A DNA stretch of 64,000 nt from Peribacillus sp. FSL E2-0218 (GTDB lineage: Bacteria; Bacillota; Bacilli; Bacillales; DSM-1321). Numbering within the stretch: the stretch's first letter is position 1; each line of letters begins with the position of its first letter. Below are positions 26,198 to 35,899 of the stretch, piece by piece. A model generated the notes under the pieces. It was not told the DNA's origin. It saw only the letters and a list, made by a program, of their open reading frames with translations, and made no database searches. Both the position numbers and the translations under genes were made by a program. The stretch covers positions 4,033,501 through 4,097,500 of the forward strand of contig NZ_CP150304.1 in the NCBI RefSeq assembly GCF_037992945.1. Reading direction: 5' to 3'.

Positions 26198-29100
26198 TTA
26201 TTGAATATCCTGAACAGTGAAGTAATCAAAATTCGCCTTCACATTTTTCCCGCTGACAGGACTTGCTGCATAGATGCCGATTTTCACATTCTTCAGCTTG
26301 GCAGTAATCGGATCTGCCGCTTTCTCCCATTTCCCATTCACCCAATAATAGGTGGAGTAGACATCGCCAACTCTTTTAATCTTCAGGAATAATGTATCAT
26401 CACCAGGGTGTGATGCCGGGTTTTGGGCTTTGCTGTATTTCATCGCTTCTTCTTTTGCCGTTTCCAGTTTCAATCCATTATCCCAGACATGACCAAGCCT
26501 CACGTAATTATCCTGATCCTGCCACACATAAAGACCTGCTTGTTCATGGTTATTCCTGTTTGCTGCATGAACTTTCGTCGTTATCTCAAAGTCTCCTGCT
26601 GGAGCCTTCTGCAGGAAGAGGTTACTAAGTGTATTGCCTTCCTGAAATGAATCACCAGCTTGGGCAGTGATCGTTAGGTGACTTGGGTTTTCCTTCAAGC
26701 TCCAATTAGGCAGGCTTTCGTTGAACACCGACCACTTTTTATCCAGCACTTGACCATCAAATTGGTCCACTTTCGCTTTTTTGGCAATCGGAGAGTTCAC
26801 CTCGTACTTAAAGCTTTGGATATCCTTTTTCAACTGATCTGCCGCCTTAAAGAATTCCTCAGATGTAGATTTTTTATTGTCATAGACCGCCTCGGCATTT
26901 TTTATCGATTTCTTCAGGAAAAAGATTGCCGTATTCGGATAGGTTCCAGGCGTGCTGCCCATTTTTGCGCTCTTCAATACCGCTTTCGTTTTATCTATTT
27001 CTTCCTTTAATACGTATTTTGGTGAAGCGGATTTTATTAGCGACTGATTTGCCGCAGCCACTCTTTTTGCATCCATTTTCGTCACTTTTCGGTCATATGT
27101 GAGCAACCCGTTAAGCTCACCTTCAACATCCGTTGTTTGCGTATAAACGGCCCCGCTTAACCCGTTGCCATGAATATATCCTTTTAATGATTCGATATAC
27201 TCGATGTACGTATCCGTAATTTCTTCCTTATTGGATTGCTTCGCATAGCTCCAGCCACTCGTACCCCATTCATGGCCTGGTGCATCCAATCCTAAACCGC
27301 CATACTCACCAATGACCGCAATTCTATCTTCCTCGACATTCGGTGACCTTGGGTTCGGATAGGTGTGCCAATCGATGACATCCCCGACAGGATAATCGGT
27401 CCAGCCGCTTGCATTGGTTACGACACGAGTAGGATCAAGCCCTTTTACCCAATTCGTTAAACGCACCGTGTCATATTGTCCCCAACCTTCGTTGAAGACG
27501 GTCCATTGCACAATGGAAGGATGGTTGTACTTCTCTTGGACCATTTCCTTGAATTCTTTTTCATATTGCTTCCTTTCATCTGCAGTAGCCCTGCCTCCAG
27601 CTGATGAGCCTTCTAGACTCGGCATATCCTGCCAAACGATCATGCCCATTTTGTCTGCCCAGTAATACCAGCGGGCTGGCTCCACTTTAATGTGTTTTCG
27701 GATCATATTGAAGCCAAGGTCCTTTGTCTTTTGAATGTCGAATTTCAATGCCTCATCTGTTGGGGCTGTATAGTTTCCATCTGGCCAATATCCTTGATCC
27801 AATGGCCCCATCTGGAATATGAATTCCCCATTGATTAACGGACGCAGCTTACCATCTACCTTGCCAATGGTAATTTCCCGCATCCCGAAATAACTTTTTA
27901 CCGTATCAACTGTTTTGCCATTCTTTTTTAAGCGCACTTCCAAGTCATATAAAAACGGATCCTTTGTTGTCCATAGGCGTGCATTGGGAACAGGCACGGC
28001 AATATCCTTGCCTACCTTGCCCGTTATTGTGCTCACTTTTTTGCCTTTTTTATAGACGATGGCCTCCACGGTTTCGTTTTTCACACCGTCTGCGTTTACT
28101 TTTAATTTCAGTTGCTCGGAATCTATATCAGGTGTCGTTTTCAACGAAGCTATATTAGCCTTTGGTACGGGCTCGATCCATACCGTTTGCCAAATACCTG
28201 ATGCTGGTGTATACCAAATCCCCTCTGGCACACGAGTTTGTTTACCTCTCGCCTGTCCGCCGCCAGTTGGATCATGCACTTCCAGGATCAGTTCATTTTT
28301 TCCCTTCACCAAATACTTTGTAATATCATAGCTGAAAGCATCATACCCGCCTGTATGGGTCCCTACCTTTTCCCCATTCACATATAAGGTGGATTTCCAA
28401 TCGACTGCTCCGAAATTCAATTTAATATGATCGCCCTTCCATTTATCCGGTAAGGTGAAATCACGTTTATACCACATATGTTCTTCCATTCTCTCGATAT
28501 CGGATAAAGCTGATTCGACTGGAAAAGGCACGAGGATTTTCTCTTTTAATTTTTTCCCTGTCGGCAGCGAATCTCCATCAGAGGCACCTTGGAATTCCCA
28601 TTCGCCGTTCAAATTCATCCAATCTTGCCTGGCCAATTGAGGTCTTGGATATTCTGGCAGCACGTTCTCCTTATTGACCTTATCTGCCCATTTCGTTTCA
28701 ATGTTGAATTGTGAATGATTTTCCACCCTGTTCAAAAAGGTTGGAACATCCTTCCCATCCGAGCGCAAGGCACCTTTTCCATCATACGTGATCAGGACTT
28801 GATTGCCTGTCCGTTCGTAAATGGGCTGTTTAGTGTGAATGACGACAGTAGACTTGCTATTCTGTTTAAAAGCGACATCCTCAACTTCCCAATCTCTTCC
28901 GTTCAATTTGACAGCGACATGATCTTTAAGATTTCGAGGCAATTTATCTAATGGGCTTGCAAATGTCAGCTCCACTTGTTTGCCATCTTCAAGGACTTGT
29001 GCAGATTGAACCGTCCCGTCCATTTCATAGTCTTCAGGCAAATAAAAGGCACTGCTAGGAATGATCTGTTTTGCCACACTGTCGCTCGACCATAATAGTT

Positions 29101-29575
29101 TTAAATTCGCTCCGCCCTCATGTTCGAAATATTCAACTTTTATGTCGTATTCCTTGCCTGCTTCCAACGCAATCTCCTTGCTTTTTTGTTCAATGTCCCA
29201 TTTATCTTCCCAAAAATCGATGGCGAGTTTCCCGTCGATCCATAATCTGAACCCGTTGTCGCCTTTCATATAAAACGTGTAGTCCTCAGAATGCTCAGGG
29301 ATCATTTTCCCAGTCCATCTCACGGCTGCGGCATCACTTTGCCCCGTGAATTGCTGTAGTGCTGGATTAAGGTCCGAGAAGTCGATATTGTAATCCATTA
29401 TTGTCGTTTTCAATCGGTTGAAATCGAATACTCCGGCTTTGGTTGAAGTATAATACTCCCCTTTCAGCCCGTGGTTCCCATCAGCAGCATCCCCGGCTGC
29501 TGAAGCAGGTGACCCACTAAGGCCGCCGATTACGATAGAACTAACGAATAAACAACCCATCCATGTCTTCTTCAT
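26198..29575 (-). CDS. Secreted multidomain GH2 glycoside hydrolase
   Basis: 1125 residues. A signal peptide (VSSIVIGGLSGSPASA-AG) is followed by a PA14-like carbohydrate-binding domain (about 35-175: LKGEYYTS...NLKLLW), a GH2 sugar-binding, Ig-like and TIM-barrel core (about 310-850) and a C-terminal DUF1349/concanavalin-like module (about 930-1125). Catalytic acid/base is E696 in FNEGWG; the likely nucleophile is E757 in IGEYGG. GH2 enzymes cleave beta-galactosides, glucuronides or arabinosides. Beside a galactofuranose-type importer and a GH127 enzyme it probably acts on a furanose-containing polymer; specificity is inferred. An activator-type promoter and a cre-like site lie upstream. Confidence 0.85.
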   Translation of the reverse strand: MKKTWMGCLFVSSIVIGGLSGSPASAAGDAADGNHGLKGEYYTSTKAGVFDFNRLKTTIMDYNIDFSDLNPALQQFTGQSDAAAVRWTGKMIPEHSEDYTFYMKGDNGFRLWIDGKLAIDFWEDKWDIEQKSKEIALEAGKEYDIKVEYFEHEGGANLKLLWSSDSVAKQIIPSSAFYLPEDYEMDGTVQSAQVLEDGKQVELTFASPLDKLPRNLKDHVAVKLNGRDWEVEDVAFKQNSKSTVVIHTKQPIYERTGNQVLITYDGKGALRSDGKDVPTFLNRVENHSQFNIETKWADKVNKENVLPEYPRPQLARQDWMNLNGEWEFQGASDGDSLPTGKKLKEKILVPFPVESALSDIERMEEHMWYKRDFTLPDKWKGDHIKLNFGAVDWKSTLYVNGEKVGTHTGGYDAFSYDITKYLVKGKNELILEVHDPTGGGQARGKQTRVPEGIWYTPASGIWQTVWIEPVPKANIASLKTTPDIDSEQLKLKVNADGVKNETVEAIVYKKGKKVSTITGKVGKDIAVPVPNARLWTTKDPFLYDLEVRLKKNGKTVDTVKSYFGMREITIGKVDGKLRPLINGEFIFQMGPLDQGYWPDGNYTAPTDEALKFDIQKTKDLGFNMIRKHIKVEPARWYYWADKMGMIVWQDMPSLEGSSAGGRATADERKQYEKEFKEMVQEKYNHPSIVQWTVFNEGWGQYDTVRLTNWVKGLDPTRVVTNASGWTDYPVGDVIDWHTYPNPRSPNVEEDRIAVIGEYGGLGLDAPGHEWGTSGWSYAKQSNKEEITDTYIEYIESLKGYIHGNGLSGAVYTQTTDVEGELNGLLTYDRKVTKMDAKRVAAANQSLIKSASPKYVLKEEIDKTKAVLKSAKMGSTPGTYPNTAIFFLKKSIKNAEAVYDNKKSTSEEFFKAADQLKKDIQSFKYEVNSPIAKKAKVDQFDGQVLDKKWSVFNESLPNWSLKENPSHLTITAQAGDSFQEGNTLSNLFLQKAPAGDFEITTKVHAANRNNHEQAGLYVWQDQDNYVRLGHVWDNGLKLETAKEEAMKYSKAQNPASHPGDDTLFLKIKRVGDVYSTYYWVNGKWEKAADPITAKLKNVKIGIYAASPVSGKNVKANFDYFTVQDIQ

Positions 29576-29621
29576 AATGAAATGATTCCCTCCCCTAAGT
29601 ACGTTCATTGCCAAAACATTA

Positions 29622-29635
29622 TGTTACCGCTTCCA
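29622..29635. promoter_or_regulatory. cre-like CcpA site downstream of the GH2 promoter
   Basis: TGTTACCGCTTCCA matches the 14-bp cre consensus with one mismatch. It lies between the -10 (29695-29700) and the start codon, where CcpA could act as a roadblock. Confidence 0.5.
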
Positions 29636-29694
29636 AAATCATAATCCGAAACACCACTCAACTAATGCATCGATATCTACTCCTTTCCCTTACT

Positions 29695-29747
29695 ACTTTA
29701 CCAAGCCTTCAAGAAAAATTATTTGTAAAAAGCAGTTACATTTTACA
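29695..29747 (-). promoter_or_regulatory. Shared 30-bp activator element and promoter of the GH2 gene
   Basis: The element at 29718-29747 reads on the minus strand as TGTAAAATGT, ten bases, then TACAAATAAT; the half-sites are 20 bp apart. A 17-bp gap leads to TAAAGT (29695-29700), preceded by TGG (extended -10). Same geometry as the sites at 25776, 40114 and 40462, but the most diverged copy. Confidence 0.55.
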
Positions 29748-29920
29748 CTTTTCAGATAATTGTTTTTTCTCCATCCGCCTGAACACATCGGGGGTCCCAT
29801 ATCGCTTTCCAACAGATAGGTCGGTGTCACCAATGTGGATGACATGTGCTAGGTCCATTGGCAGCATCGATTAATAACCCAGCGAAGGCGGGCCATTTCT
29901 ATCGATTGGAAAGACATGCA

Positions 29921-29953
29921 AAGAAGCCCCACTGATAGAGCATTGGGACTTCC
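29921..29953 (-). terminator. Terminator after the ABC permease genes
   Basis: GAAGCCCCA (29923-29931) pairs with TGGGACTTC (29944-29952) with one wobble; followed on the minus strand by TTTG. It separates the transporter genes from the GH2 gene. Confidence 0.65.
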
Positions 29954-29975
29954 TGAACGATGCTGATTCGCACAC

Positions 29976-31028
29976 CTACTTGTATTCACTTGAAACTGAC
30001 TGTGATGGAGACTGGACTTTTACATGGCTAGGTACTTTCTTGAGACGAATGACTTTCCTTTTCCTTCTTTTCATGACGATGAGCCGTTGGAGGAGAATGA
30101 ATACAAACAGTAAAAACCCGACTGCAATTTTTGTCCACCACGAGCTGAGTGTACCTTGAAACATAATGATCGTCTGAATGATCCCCATGCTCATTACACC
30201 CAGTGTCGGACCAATTAAATAGCCAAACCCCCCGGTTAACAGGATTCCGCCAATGACACAGGCTGCAATCGCATCCATTTCCATCCCCAATAAATGGAGA
30301 CCATATCCCGATAACATATATAAGGTAAATACCACGCCGCCCAAAGCCGAGCAAAACCCTGAAAAAACATAGACCAGGATAGTGGTTCGTTTAACAGGCA
30401 AGCCCATTAACGCAGCTGATTTGACATTGCCGCCAATGGCATATACATTGCGGCCAAACCTCGTCCATTTGGCGATATAAACCGCAAAAGCCACAACCAT
30501 GATGGCAACGACCGCCCCTATTGAAATGTAATGATCGCCGATCAAATAGACCTTCGCTTGCGAAATGGCACTGTACGTATCATTGGTGATGACGATGCTA
30601 TCCGTGCTGATGAGGAAGCTTGCACCTCTTGCCAGGAACATCCCCGCTAGTGTGACGATCCAGGGATGGAGATCGAAGCGATAAATGAAATAGCCTTGGA
30701 AGGCACCGAAGGCGATTCCAATCAGTAACGAAAGGGCCATCACCAGATACCCATTGACGCCTGCTTCCAGCAACGAGGCAGAAACCATGCTGATGAAGGC
30801 AACCAAGGCCCCGACGGATAGGTCGATCCCGCCAGTAATGATGACGAAGGCCAAACCGGTAGCTACAATGATTAAGTATGCATTATCAATAAATAGATTC
30901 AGAAATACCTGTGTACTAAAAAACCCCGCAAAGGCAATCGAGCCATATCCGTATAACAAGACGATCAATGCCATTGTCGCCATTATGAATATATGATTCT
31001 CTTTAATTCCGAACTTCACATGCTTCAT
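29976..31028 (-). CDS. Galactofuranose-type ABC transporter permease (YjfF-like)
   Basis: 350 residues with about ten hydrophobic segments. The LIIVATGLAFVIITGGIDLSVGA segment and the EMDAIAACVIGGILLTGG loop (EAA-like coupling helix) are typical of BPD_transp_2 sugar permeases; sequence style is closest to YjfF of the Ytf/Yjf galactofuranose importer. It has an unusually long basic C-terminal tail. Its ATG overlaps the upstream permease stop (TAATG), showing translational coupling. It pairs with the other permease in the membrane. Confidence 0.87.
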   Translation of the reverse strand: MKHVKFGIKENHIFIMATMALIVLLYGYGSIAFAGFFSTQVFLNLFIDNAYLIIVATGLAFVIITGGIDLSVGALVAFISMVSASLLEAGVNGYLVMALSLLIGIAFGAFQGYFIYRFDLHPWIVTLAGMFLARGASFLISTDSIVITNDTYSAISQAKVYLIGDHYISIGAVVAIMVVAFAVYIAKWTRFGRNVYAIGGNVKSAALMGLPVKRTTILVYVFSGFCSALGGVVFTLYMLSGYGLHLLGMEMDAIAACVIGGILLTGGFGYLIGPTLGVMSMGIIQTIIMFQGTLSSWWTKIAVGFLLFVFILLQRLIVMKRRKRKVIRLKKVPSHVKVQSPSQSVSSEYK

Positions 31029-32029
31029 TAGACGGACACCTTCTTTTTATTAAACTGCAAAAATATGCTTCTGAATTGCTCTGACTGAACTAGACATACC
31101 ATGATCACCACAAAGGCTTTGACGACCATCACGATTTGGGGATTTATCCCGACCGAATAGATCGTTGTCGAAAGTGTTTGAATGAATAAAGCGCCCACCA
31201 CCGTTCCGCCAAGGAAATATCTACCCCCGCGCATCGAGGTACCGCCGATCACTACGGCCAAGATGGCATCGAGCTCCATCCATAATCCTGCGTTATTAGC
31301 ATCAGCGCTGCTTACATTTGCACTGACAATGATTCCAGCGATCGCTGCACACACTCCGCTAATGGTATAGACGAGAAAAATGATTTTCCTTGGTTGAATT
31401 CCAGCGAATTTACTTGCCGTGATGTTATTGCCGATCGATTCTAGGAATAAACCCATCGCCGTTCTTTTCTTCATATAGAACATGATCAGTAAAATGGCAC
31501 CGCCGATGAATATCGAAAATGGCAGCCCCATAAAGAATCCAGAGCCGATATATTTGTAAATTTCATCATCGATCGTTAAAATCTGTCCACCCGTTATCAA
31601 TTGGGCGATTCCCCTGCCAACCGTCAGAAGTATGAGCGTGGCGACCATCGGCTGTATCTCAAATATGGAAACAAGGACCCCGTTCCACATGCCGCATACG
31701 ATCCCGACGCCGACGGCTGCAATCAGCGCAACCCAAACGGAGGAGGTTTCCATGATATAGGCGGCCAAGGCTCCTGAAATGGCCAAAACGGAACCGACCG
31801 AAATATCGATCCCTCCTTTTGCAATGACTAAAGTCATGCCGATGGAAATGATCAATAACGGGATGACACGGTTCAAAATGTCAATCAGGCTACCGAATAA
31901 ATGCCCATTCTTCATTTCAACCGAATAAAACCCAGGAATCAAAAAGAAATTCAGGAGCAGGAGGACCAATAAGGCTACGAGCGGCCAAAATATTTTCGTT
32001 TGGGCCAGCCTAAACAGGTATCGATTCAA
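31028..32029 (-). CDS. Galactofuranose-type ABC transporter permease (YtfT-like)
   Basis: 333 residues from a TTG at 32029, chosen because AAAGGGGG lies nine bases upstream; it overlaps the ATPase gene by 20 bp. Hydrophobic throughout, with PLLIISIGMTLVIAKGGIDISVGS and ELDAILAVVIGGTSMRGG, the typical RbsC/YtfT signature. It forms the channel with the YjfF-like permease. The earlier in-frame TTG at 32050 lacks a suitable ribosome binding site. Confidence 0.87.
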   Translation of the reverse strand: MNRYLFRLAQTKIFWPLVALLVLLLLNFFLIPGFYSVEMKNGHLFGSLIDILNRVIPLLIISIGMTLVIAKGGIDISVGSVLAISGALAAYIMETSSVWVALIAAVGVGIVCGMWNGVLVSIFEIQPMVATLILLTVGRGIAQLITGGQILTIDDEIYKYIGSGFFMGLPFSIFIGGAILLIMFYMKKRTAMGLFLESIGNNITASKFAGIQPRKIIFLVYTISGVCAAIAGIIVSANVSSADANNAGLWMELDAILAVVIGGTSMRGGRYFLGGTVVGALFIQTLSTTIYSVGINPQIVMVVKAFVVIMVCLVQSEQFRSIFLQFNKKKVSV

Positions 32030-33536
32030 TACTCTCAGCCCCCTTTGCAATCATATCCATGATTTTGGATTCGCTCATTTCATCACCTTGTAATTCACCA
32101 ATGATGTTTCGGTCACGCAGCACAATGACTCTATCACAACAGGCTACCACTTCTTCCAATTCCGAGGAGATAAACAAAATCGTGATTCCAGCCGCTGCCA
32201 AATCCAATATCAACTTGCGGATTTCCCGTTTTGAGCCAATATCGATTCCCCGTGTCGGTTCATCCAAGATCAATAATTTAGGATTTGTCGCCAACCATCT
32301 CGCAAGGATAACCTTCTGCTGATTCCCGCCGCTCAAATTATCGATTCTTTGTTCCATGCTAGGTGTTTTGATTCTTAGCAACTCGATATATTTTTGTGCG
32401 ATATCCCTTTGTTCCTTCATCGGAATGTACTTGAATAAACCTCGCTTAGCTTGCAATCCTAAAATGATATTCTCGCGAATCGTTAAATCGTTGACGATTC
32501 CCTCCAGTTTGCGATCCTCCGGGCAGAAGCTTAGCCCTATATCCACAGCAAGCTTAGGGTTCATCGACCTGATCGTTTCATTATCGACGGACATGATTCC
32601 TTCATCCGCTTTTTCTATGCCAAAAATCAGTTTGGCTACCTCGGTCCTGCCCGAACCCAACAATCCCGCCAACCCTAGGACTTCACCTCGCCGCAGGCTT
32701 AAGTTAAACGGATTTATCGTTCCCTGCCTGCCCAAGCTGCTCGCATCCACAAAGACTTCCTGACCAATATGCCTCTTTTTCTCGTTATCTCGTATAGAAT
32801 CCTCTCCCCATTCCCTGCCAATCATCTTTGATACAAGCTCTGCCCTGGAGATCGTCTTCGTCTCATATTCACCAATGAGTTCACCATTTCTCAACACCGT
32901 GATTCGATCGGTAATTTCAAAGATTTGATCTAAAAAGTGGCTGACAAAAATGATGCCCATCCCCTCATTCTTTAAGCTTCGCATCACCTCAAACAGTTGC
33001 TTCACTTCGTTCTTATCCAGACTTGAAGTTGGTTCATCCAAGATCAGCACACCGCTGGAAATATCGACAGCCCTTGCGATTGCCACCATTTGTTGGATCG
33101 CCGTGGAATAGGAAGATAAAATCTTTGTTACATCGATGTGAATATTCAAACGTTCCGAGAGTACCTTCTTTGCTCCTCGGTTCATTTCCTTCCAGTCGAT
33201 TCTCCCTTTCTTCATCGGCTCCCTTCCTATGAAGATATTTTCTGCAACAGAGAGATTCTCACACAAGTTTATCTCCTGATAGACAGTACTGATGCCTAAA
33301 TGCTGTGCTTCTTCGGGAGACCCTGGTTCTATCTTCTCACCTTCCAGATAGAACGTGCCTCCGTTTTTCTCATGTACGCCTGTCAGCACCTTGATCAATG
33401 TCGATTTACCGGCTCCATTCTCCCCCATAAGAGAGTGGATTTCTCCCCGTTGCAAATTGAAATGGACGTTCGATAATGCTTTAACACCTGGAAACGATTT
33501 CGTGATCCCTTCAGCCTTCAGTAAAATTGGACCCAT
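32010..33536 (-). CDS. Sugar ABC transporter ATPase, duplicated nucleotide-binding domains (YtfR-like)
   Basis: 508 residues with two ABC domains. The first has Walker A GENGAGKST and Walker B GVLILDEPTSSL with a degenerate signature. The second has GLLGSGRTE, signature LSGGNQQKV and LLILDEPTRGID. This RbsA/MglA/YtfR architecture powers ribose, galactose or galactofuranose import. GAAGGTG precedes the ATG. It heads an ATPase-permease-permease cluster; the matching binding protein is encoded at 39056-40060. A 476-bp repeat-bearing gap separates it from the upstream sensor gene. Confidence 0.9.
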   Translation of the reverse strand: MGPILLKAEGITKSFPGVKALSNVHFNLQRGEIHSLMGENGAGKSTLIKVLTGVHEKNGGTFYLEGEKIEPGSPEEAQHLGISTVYQEINLCENLSVAENIFIGREPMKKGRIDWKEMNRGAKKVLSERLNIHIDVTKILSSYSTAIQQMVAIARAVDISSGVLILDEPTSSLDKNEVKQLFEVMRSLKNEGMGIIFVSHFLDQIFEITDRITVLRNGELIGEYETKTISRAELVSKMIGREWGEDSIRDNEKKRHIGQEVFVDASSLGRQGTINPFNLSLRRGEVLGLAGLLGSGRTEVAKLIFGIEKADEGIMSVDNETIRSMNPKLAVDIGLSFCPEDRKLEGIVNDLTIRENIILGLQAKRGLFKYIPMKEQRDIAQKYIELLRIKTPSMEQRIDNLSGGNQQKVILARWLATNPKLLILDEPTRGIDIGSKREIRKLILDLAAAGITILFISSELEEVVACCDRVIVLRDRNIIGELQGDEMSESKIMDMIAKGAESIESIPV

Positions 33537-33738
33537 CTATAACACCTTCTTTATCACTATTTAATGAACATGTAAATTGTTAAATTAAGTATAAAGTGGC
33601 GATAATTTTATGTATTTAAAAAAAAGGGTCTTTTTTTACAAATTTCAGCGAATACATTACATACGCATAAAGAAGAGCCATGGTATGAACTACCACGGCT
33701 CCAGCCTCTAGACAAAAGGGATTCCGCCCTGTTTTCAA

Positions 33739-33981
33739 GCAATGAAACGATAAGCGTCACACTCCCGCTTAGGAAATGCGGTCCATGGGAAACCATGCAG
33801 ATGCCTGCCGAGGAGGCTCAAGGACCGCCTCTGGATAAGGGAGTGCCTGCAGGGCAATGAAACGGTCATTCTACAACCATCAAATCGGTGGGCAAATGTA
33901 AAATCCATCATGTACAAACCCTTAAAACTGTGGCCAATCGGAATTCCCTCTTCAAGTTCAAGCAAAGTGCAATGAAACGGT
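33739..33981. repeat. Intergenic repeat with a 13-mer at exact 115-bp spacing
   Basis: GCAATGAAACGRT occurs at 33739, 33854 and 33969, i.e. exactly 115 bp apart each time. The first interval is GC-richer and resembles the degenerate palindromic intergenic repeats common in Bacillus. No ORF is present in 33537-34012. Confidence 0.55.
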
Positions 33982-34012
33982 CGAAGTACAGATTCTCCAA
34001 AACCATTGGCAA

Positions 34013-35899
34013 TCAATAGTGCCTCATCAAAATTTCCTGCTTCGCTTCCTCTTTCGTAAAGGTTTTTTCCGAAGTAATGATTTTCATCGGAATTTCTTTC
34101 CCCGCTTTAAGGTCTTTAACCGATTTCATGAGTTGGGGACCCAATAATGGATTGCATTCCACCGAGAAATTCAGCTTGCCTATACTCAATGCAGTCAATG
34201 CCTTTTTGGTTGCATCAATGGAAATGATTTTAATATCTTTCCCGGGCCGCAAACCATACTCATCAATGGCTTCAACCGCACCAATCGCCATATCATCATT
34301 ATGTGCGTACACGACATCGATGTCCCGGCCATAGCGGGCCAAGGCGGCGGCCATCATTTCCTTCCCCTTTTGATACGTAAAATCCCCTATTAATGAATCC
34401 AGGATCCGATAGGAATGATGGTCATGCAGAACTTCTTCGAACCCTTCCTTTCTGCCGATGGAAGGAGCGGCATTGCTCGTCCCCTCCAATTCAATGATGT
34501 TCACCTCTTTTCCCGGTGTCTTCCTCCCATTGACTAACCAACGGGCAGCCCTGCGTCCTTCCTCAACAAAATCCGAACCGATAAAGGAAGTCCATAAGGA
34601 GGAATCCCTCACCTCAATTTCTCGATCAGAGAGGATGACGGGAATTCCGGCATTCTTTGCTTCTTGAAGCACTTCATCCCAGCCATGTTCGACCTTCGGG
34701 GAAAAGGCGATGACATCTACCCCTTGCTTGATAAATCCCCTTATTATTTCCACTTGCTTTTCTTGATCATTATTGGCATTCTTCAGTTTCAGGTTTACCC
34801 CTTCGTCTTTTGCTGCCGCAATGATCGAACTCGTATTGGCCGCCCTAAAACCACTTTCCTTACCGACTTGCGCAAACCCCAATGTGACCTTTACATCCTT
34901 CTCTTCCTGATGGTTAGTGGATAGATCCCGTTGTTGTAGATATTCATTTACGTTCTTCGGTGTCACTTGATGGTTCCTGACTATTATTTTTTTCGGGATT
35001 TCCGCTTCTTGATTCAAAATTTCAATCGCATACTGAATGGCTTCTTTTCCACCAGTCGGGGTAATGAATGTCGTATCGACCTTTTTTCCCTTTACTAATT
35101 GCAATCCACCATCCGGCTTGTTAACCCCATCGCTGCCGATGATGTAAACTCCTTTCAGATGCAAAGCTTCGAGGGCTTTGCGGGCCCCTAAAGCCATTGC
35201 ATCATTGTACGCATAAATCAGGTCAGGCGGATCGTGGCGATAGCGCAATAGTCCCTTCAGCTTGTCCTCGGCCTTATCTCTTTGCCAGTTCGCAACAAGT
35301 GAATCGGTTATCTTATAAGCCGAGTTTTCACTTATTTTCTCCCGGAAACCCTCACTTCTTTCCTCCACTTGCAAGGCACTCGCGACACCTTGCAGTTCAA
35401 TGATGTCCCCGCCCTTATTGCCCAGCAATTGCATGGCAGCCTCTGCAGCCATCTCGCCTATGAAATGGTGGTCTGAGCCGATATACAGGGTATAATTGTA
35501 CCCTTCGACTCCCCTCCCCAGGACAATGACAGGGATTTCTTCATACACCTTCGATATGACAGGCGTCAAGGCAGCCGTATTATCGACGGATACGATCAAC
35601 AGATCGATTCCATAGGACTTCAATGTTTCGATTTCCTCTATCTGTTGCGCCGAGCTGTGCGCCGCATCCGTATAAATCACTCTTATATTGTGATGTTTCG
35701 CAGCTTCTTCCGTTAACTCCTCATACATCAGCACTTGCCATGGTTCAAGAAGGTTTGGCTGTGAAACACCAATGACATAGTCTACTTCCTTCTCTTCCTT
35801 GGCCTCCTTCTCGGTATTCTTGTAATGAAGCAATAATGGGAGTAAGCAACAGACGCTTAATCCAATCATTATATTTCGATATATCCTTTTTTTAGTCAT
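34013..35899 (-). CDS. Membrane-anchored tandem sugar-binding-domain sensor
   Basis: 628 residues. One N-terminal membrane segment (NIMIGLSVCCLLPLLLHY) without a clear lipobox is followed by two complete periplasmic-binding-protein type 1 domains: about 40-320 (YVIGVSQPNLLEPWQ...) and about 335-628 (TLGFAQVGKESGFR...). The second closely resembles the transporter's own binding protein (39056-40060), including SFIGSDFV, YAHNDDMAIGA and VECNPLLGPQL. It lies after the YesN-like regulator with an 8-bp overlap. By analogy with XylFII-LytS-YesN three-component systems it probably presents the sugar signal to the kinase (inference). Confidence 0.82.
   Translation of the reverse strand: MTKKRIYRNIMIGLSVCCLLPLLLHYKNTEKEAKEEKEVDYVIGVSQPNLLEPWQVLMYEELTEEAAKHHNIRVIYTDAAHSSAQQIEEIETLKSYGIDLLIVSVDNTAALTPVISKVYEEIPVIVLGRGVEGYNYTLYIGSDHHFIGEMAAEAAMQLLGNKGGDIIELQGVASALQVEERSEGFREKISENSAYKITDSLVANWQRDKAEDKLKGLLRYRHDPPDLIYAYNDAMALGARKALEALHLKGVYIIGSDGVNKPDGGLQLVKGKKVDTTFITPTGGKEAIQYAIEILNQEAEIPKKIIVRNHQVTPKNVNEYLQQRDLSTNHQEEKDVKVTLGFAQVGKESGFRAANTSSIIAAAKDEGVNLKLKNANNDQEKQVEIIRGFIKQGVDVIAFSPKVEHGWDEVLQEAKNAGIPVILSDREIEVRDSSLWTSFIGSDFVEEGRRAARWLVNGRKTPGKEVNIIELEGTSNAAPSIGRKEGFEEVLHDHHSYRILDSLIGDFTYQKGKEMMAAALARYGRDIDVVYAHNDDMAIGAVEAIDEYGLRPGKDIKIISIDATKKALTALSIGKLNFSVECNPLLGPQLMKSVKDLKAGKEIPMKIITSEKTFTKEEAKQEILMRHY

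Noticed and set aside
33580..33611. Fifth copy of the 30-bp activator element before the ABC ATPase gene
   Set aside because: CATAAAATTA resembles one half-site, but the second half is off register by about two bases and no -10 sits at 17 bp.
33854..33866. cre (CcpA) site at the TGAAACGG motif
   Set aside because: The CG is shifted by one base from the cre consensus and the second half is missing.
33739..33981. CRISPR-like regular spacing of a 13-mer
   Set aside because: Only three short copies with 102-bp intervals, no palindromic repeat of 25-40 bp and no cas genes.
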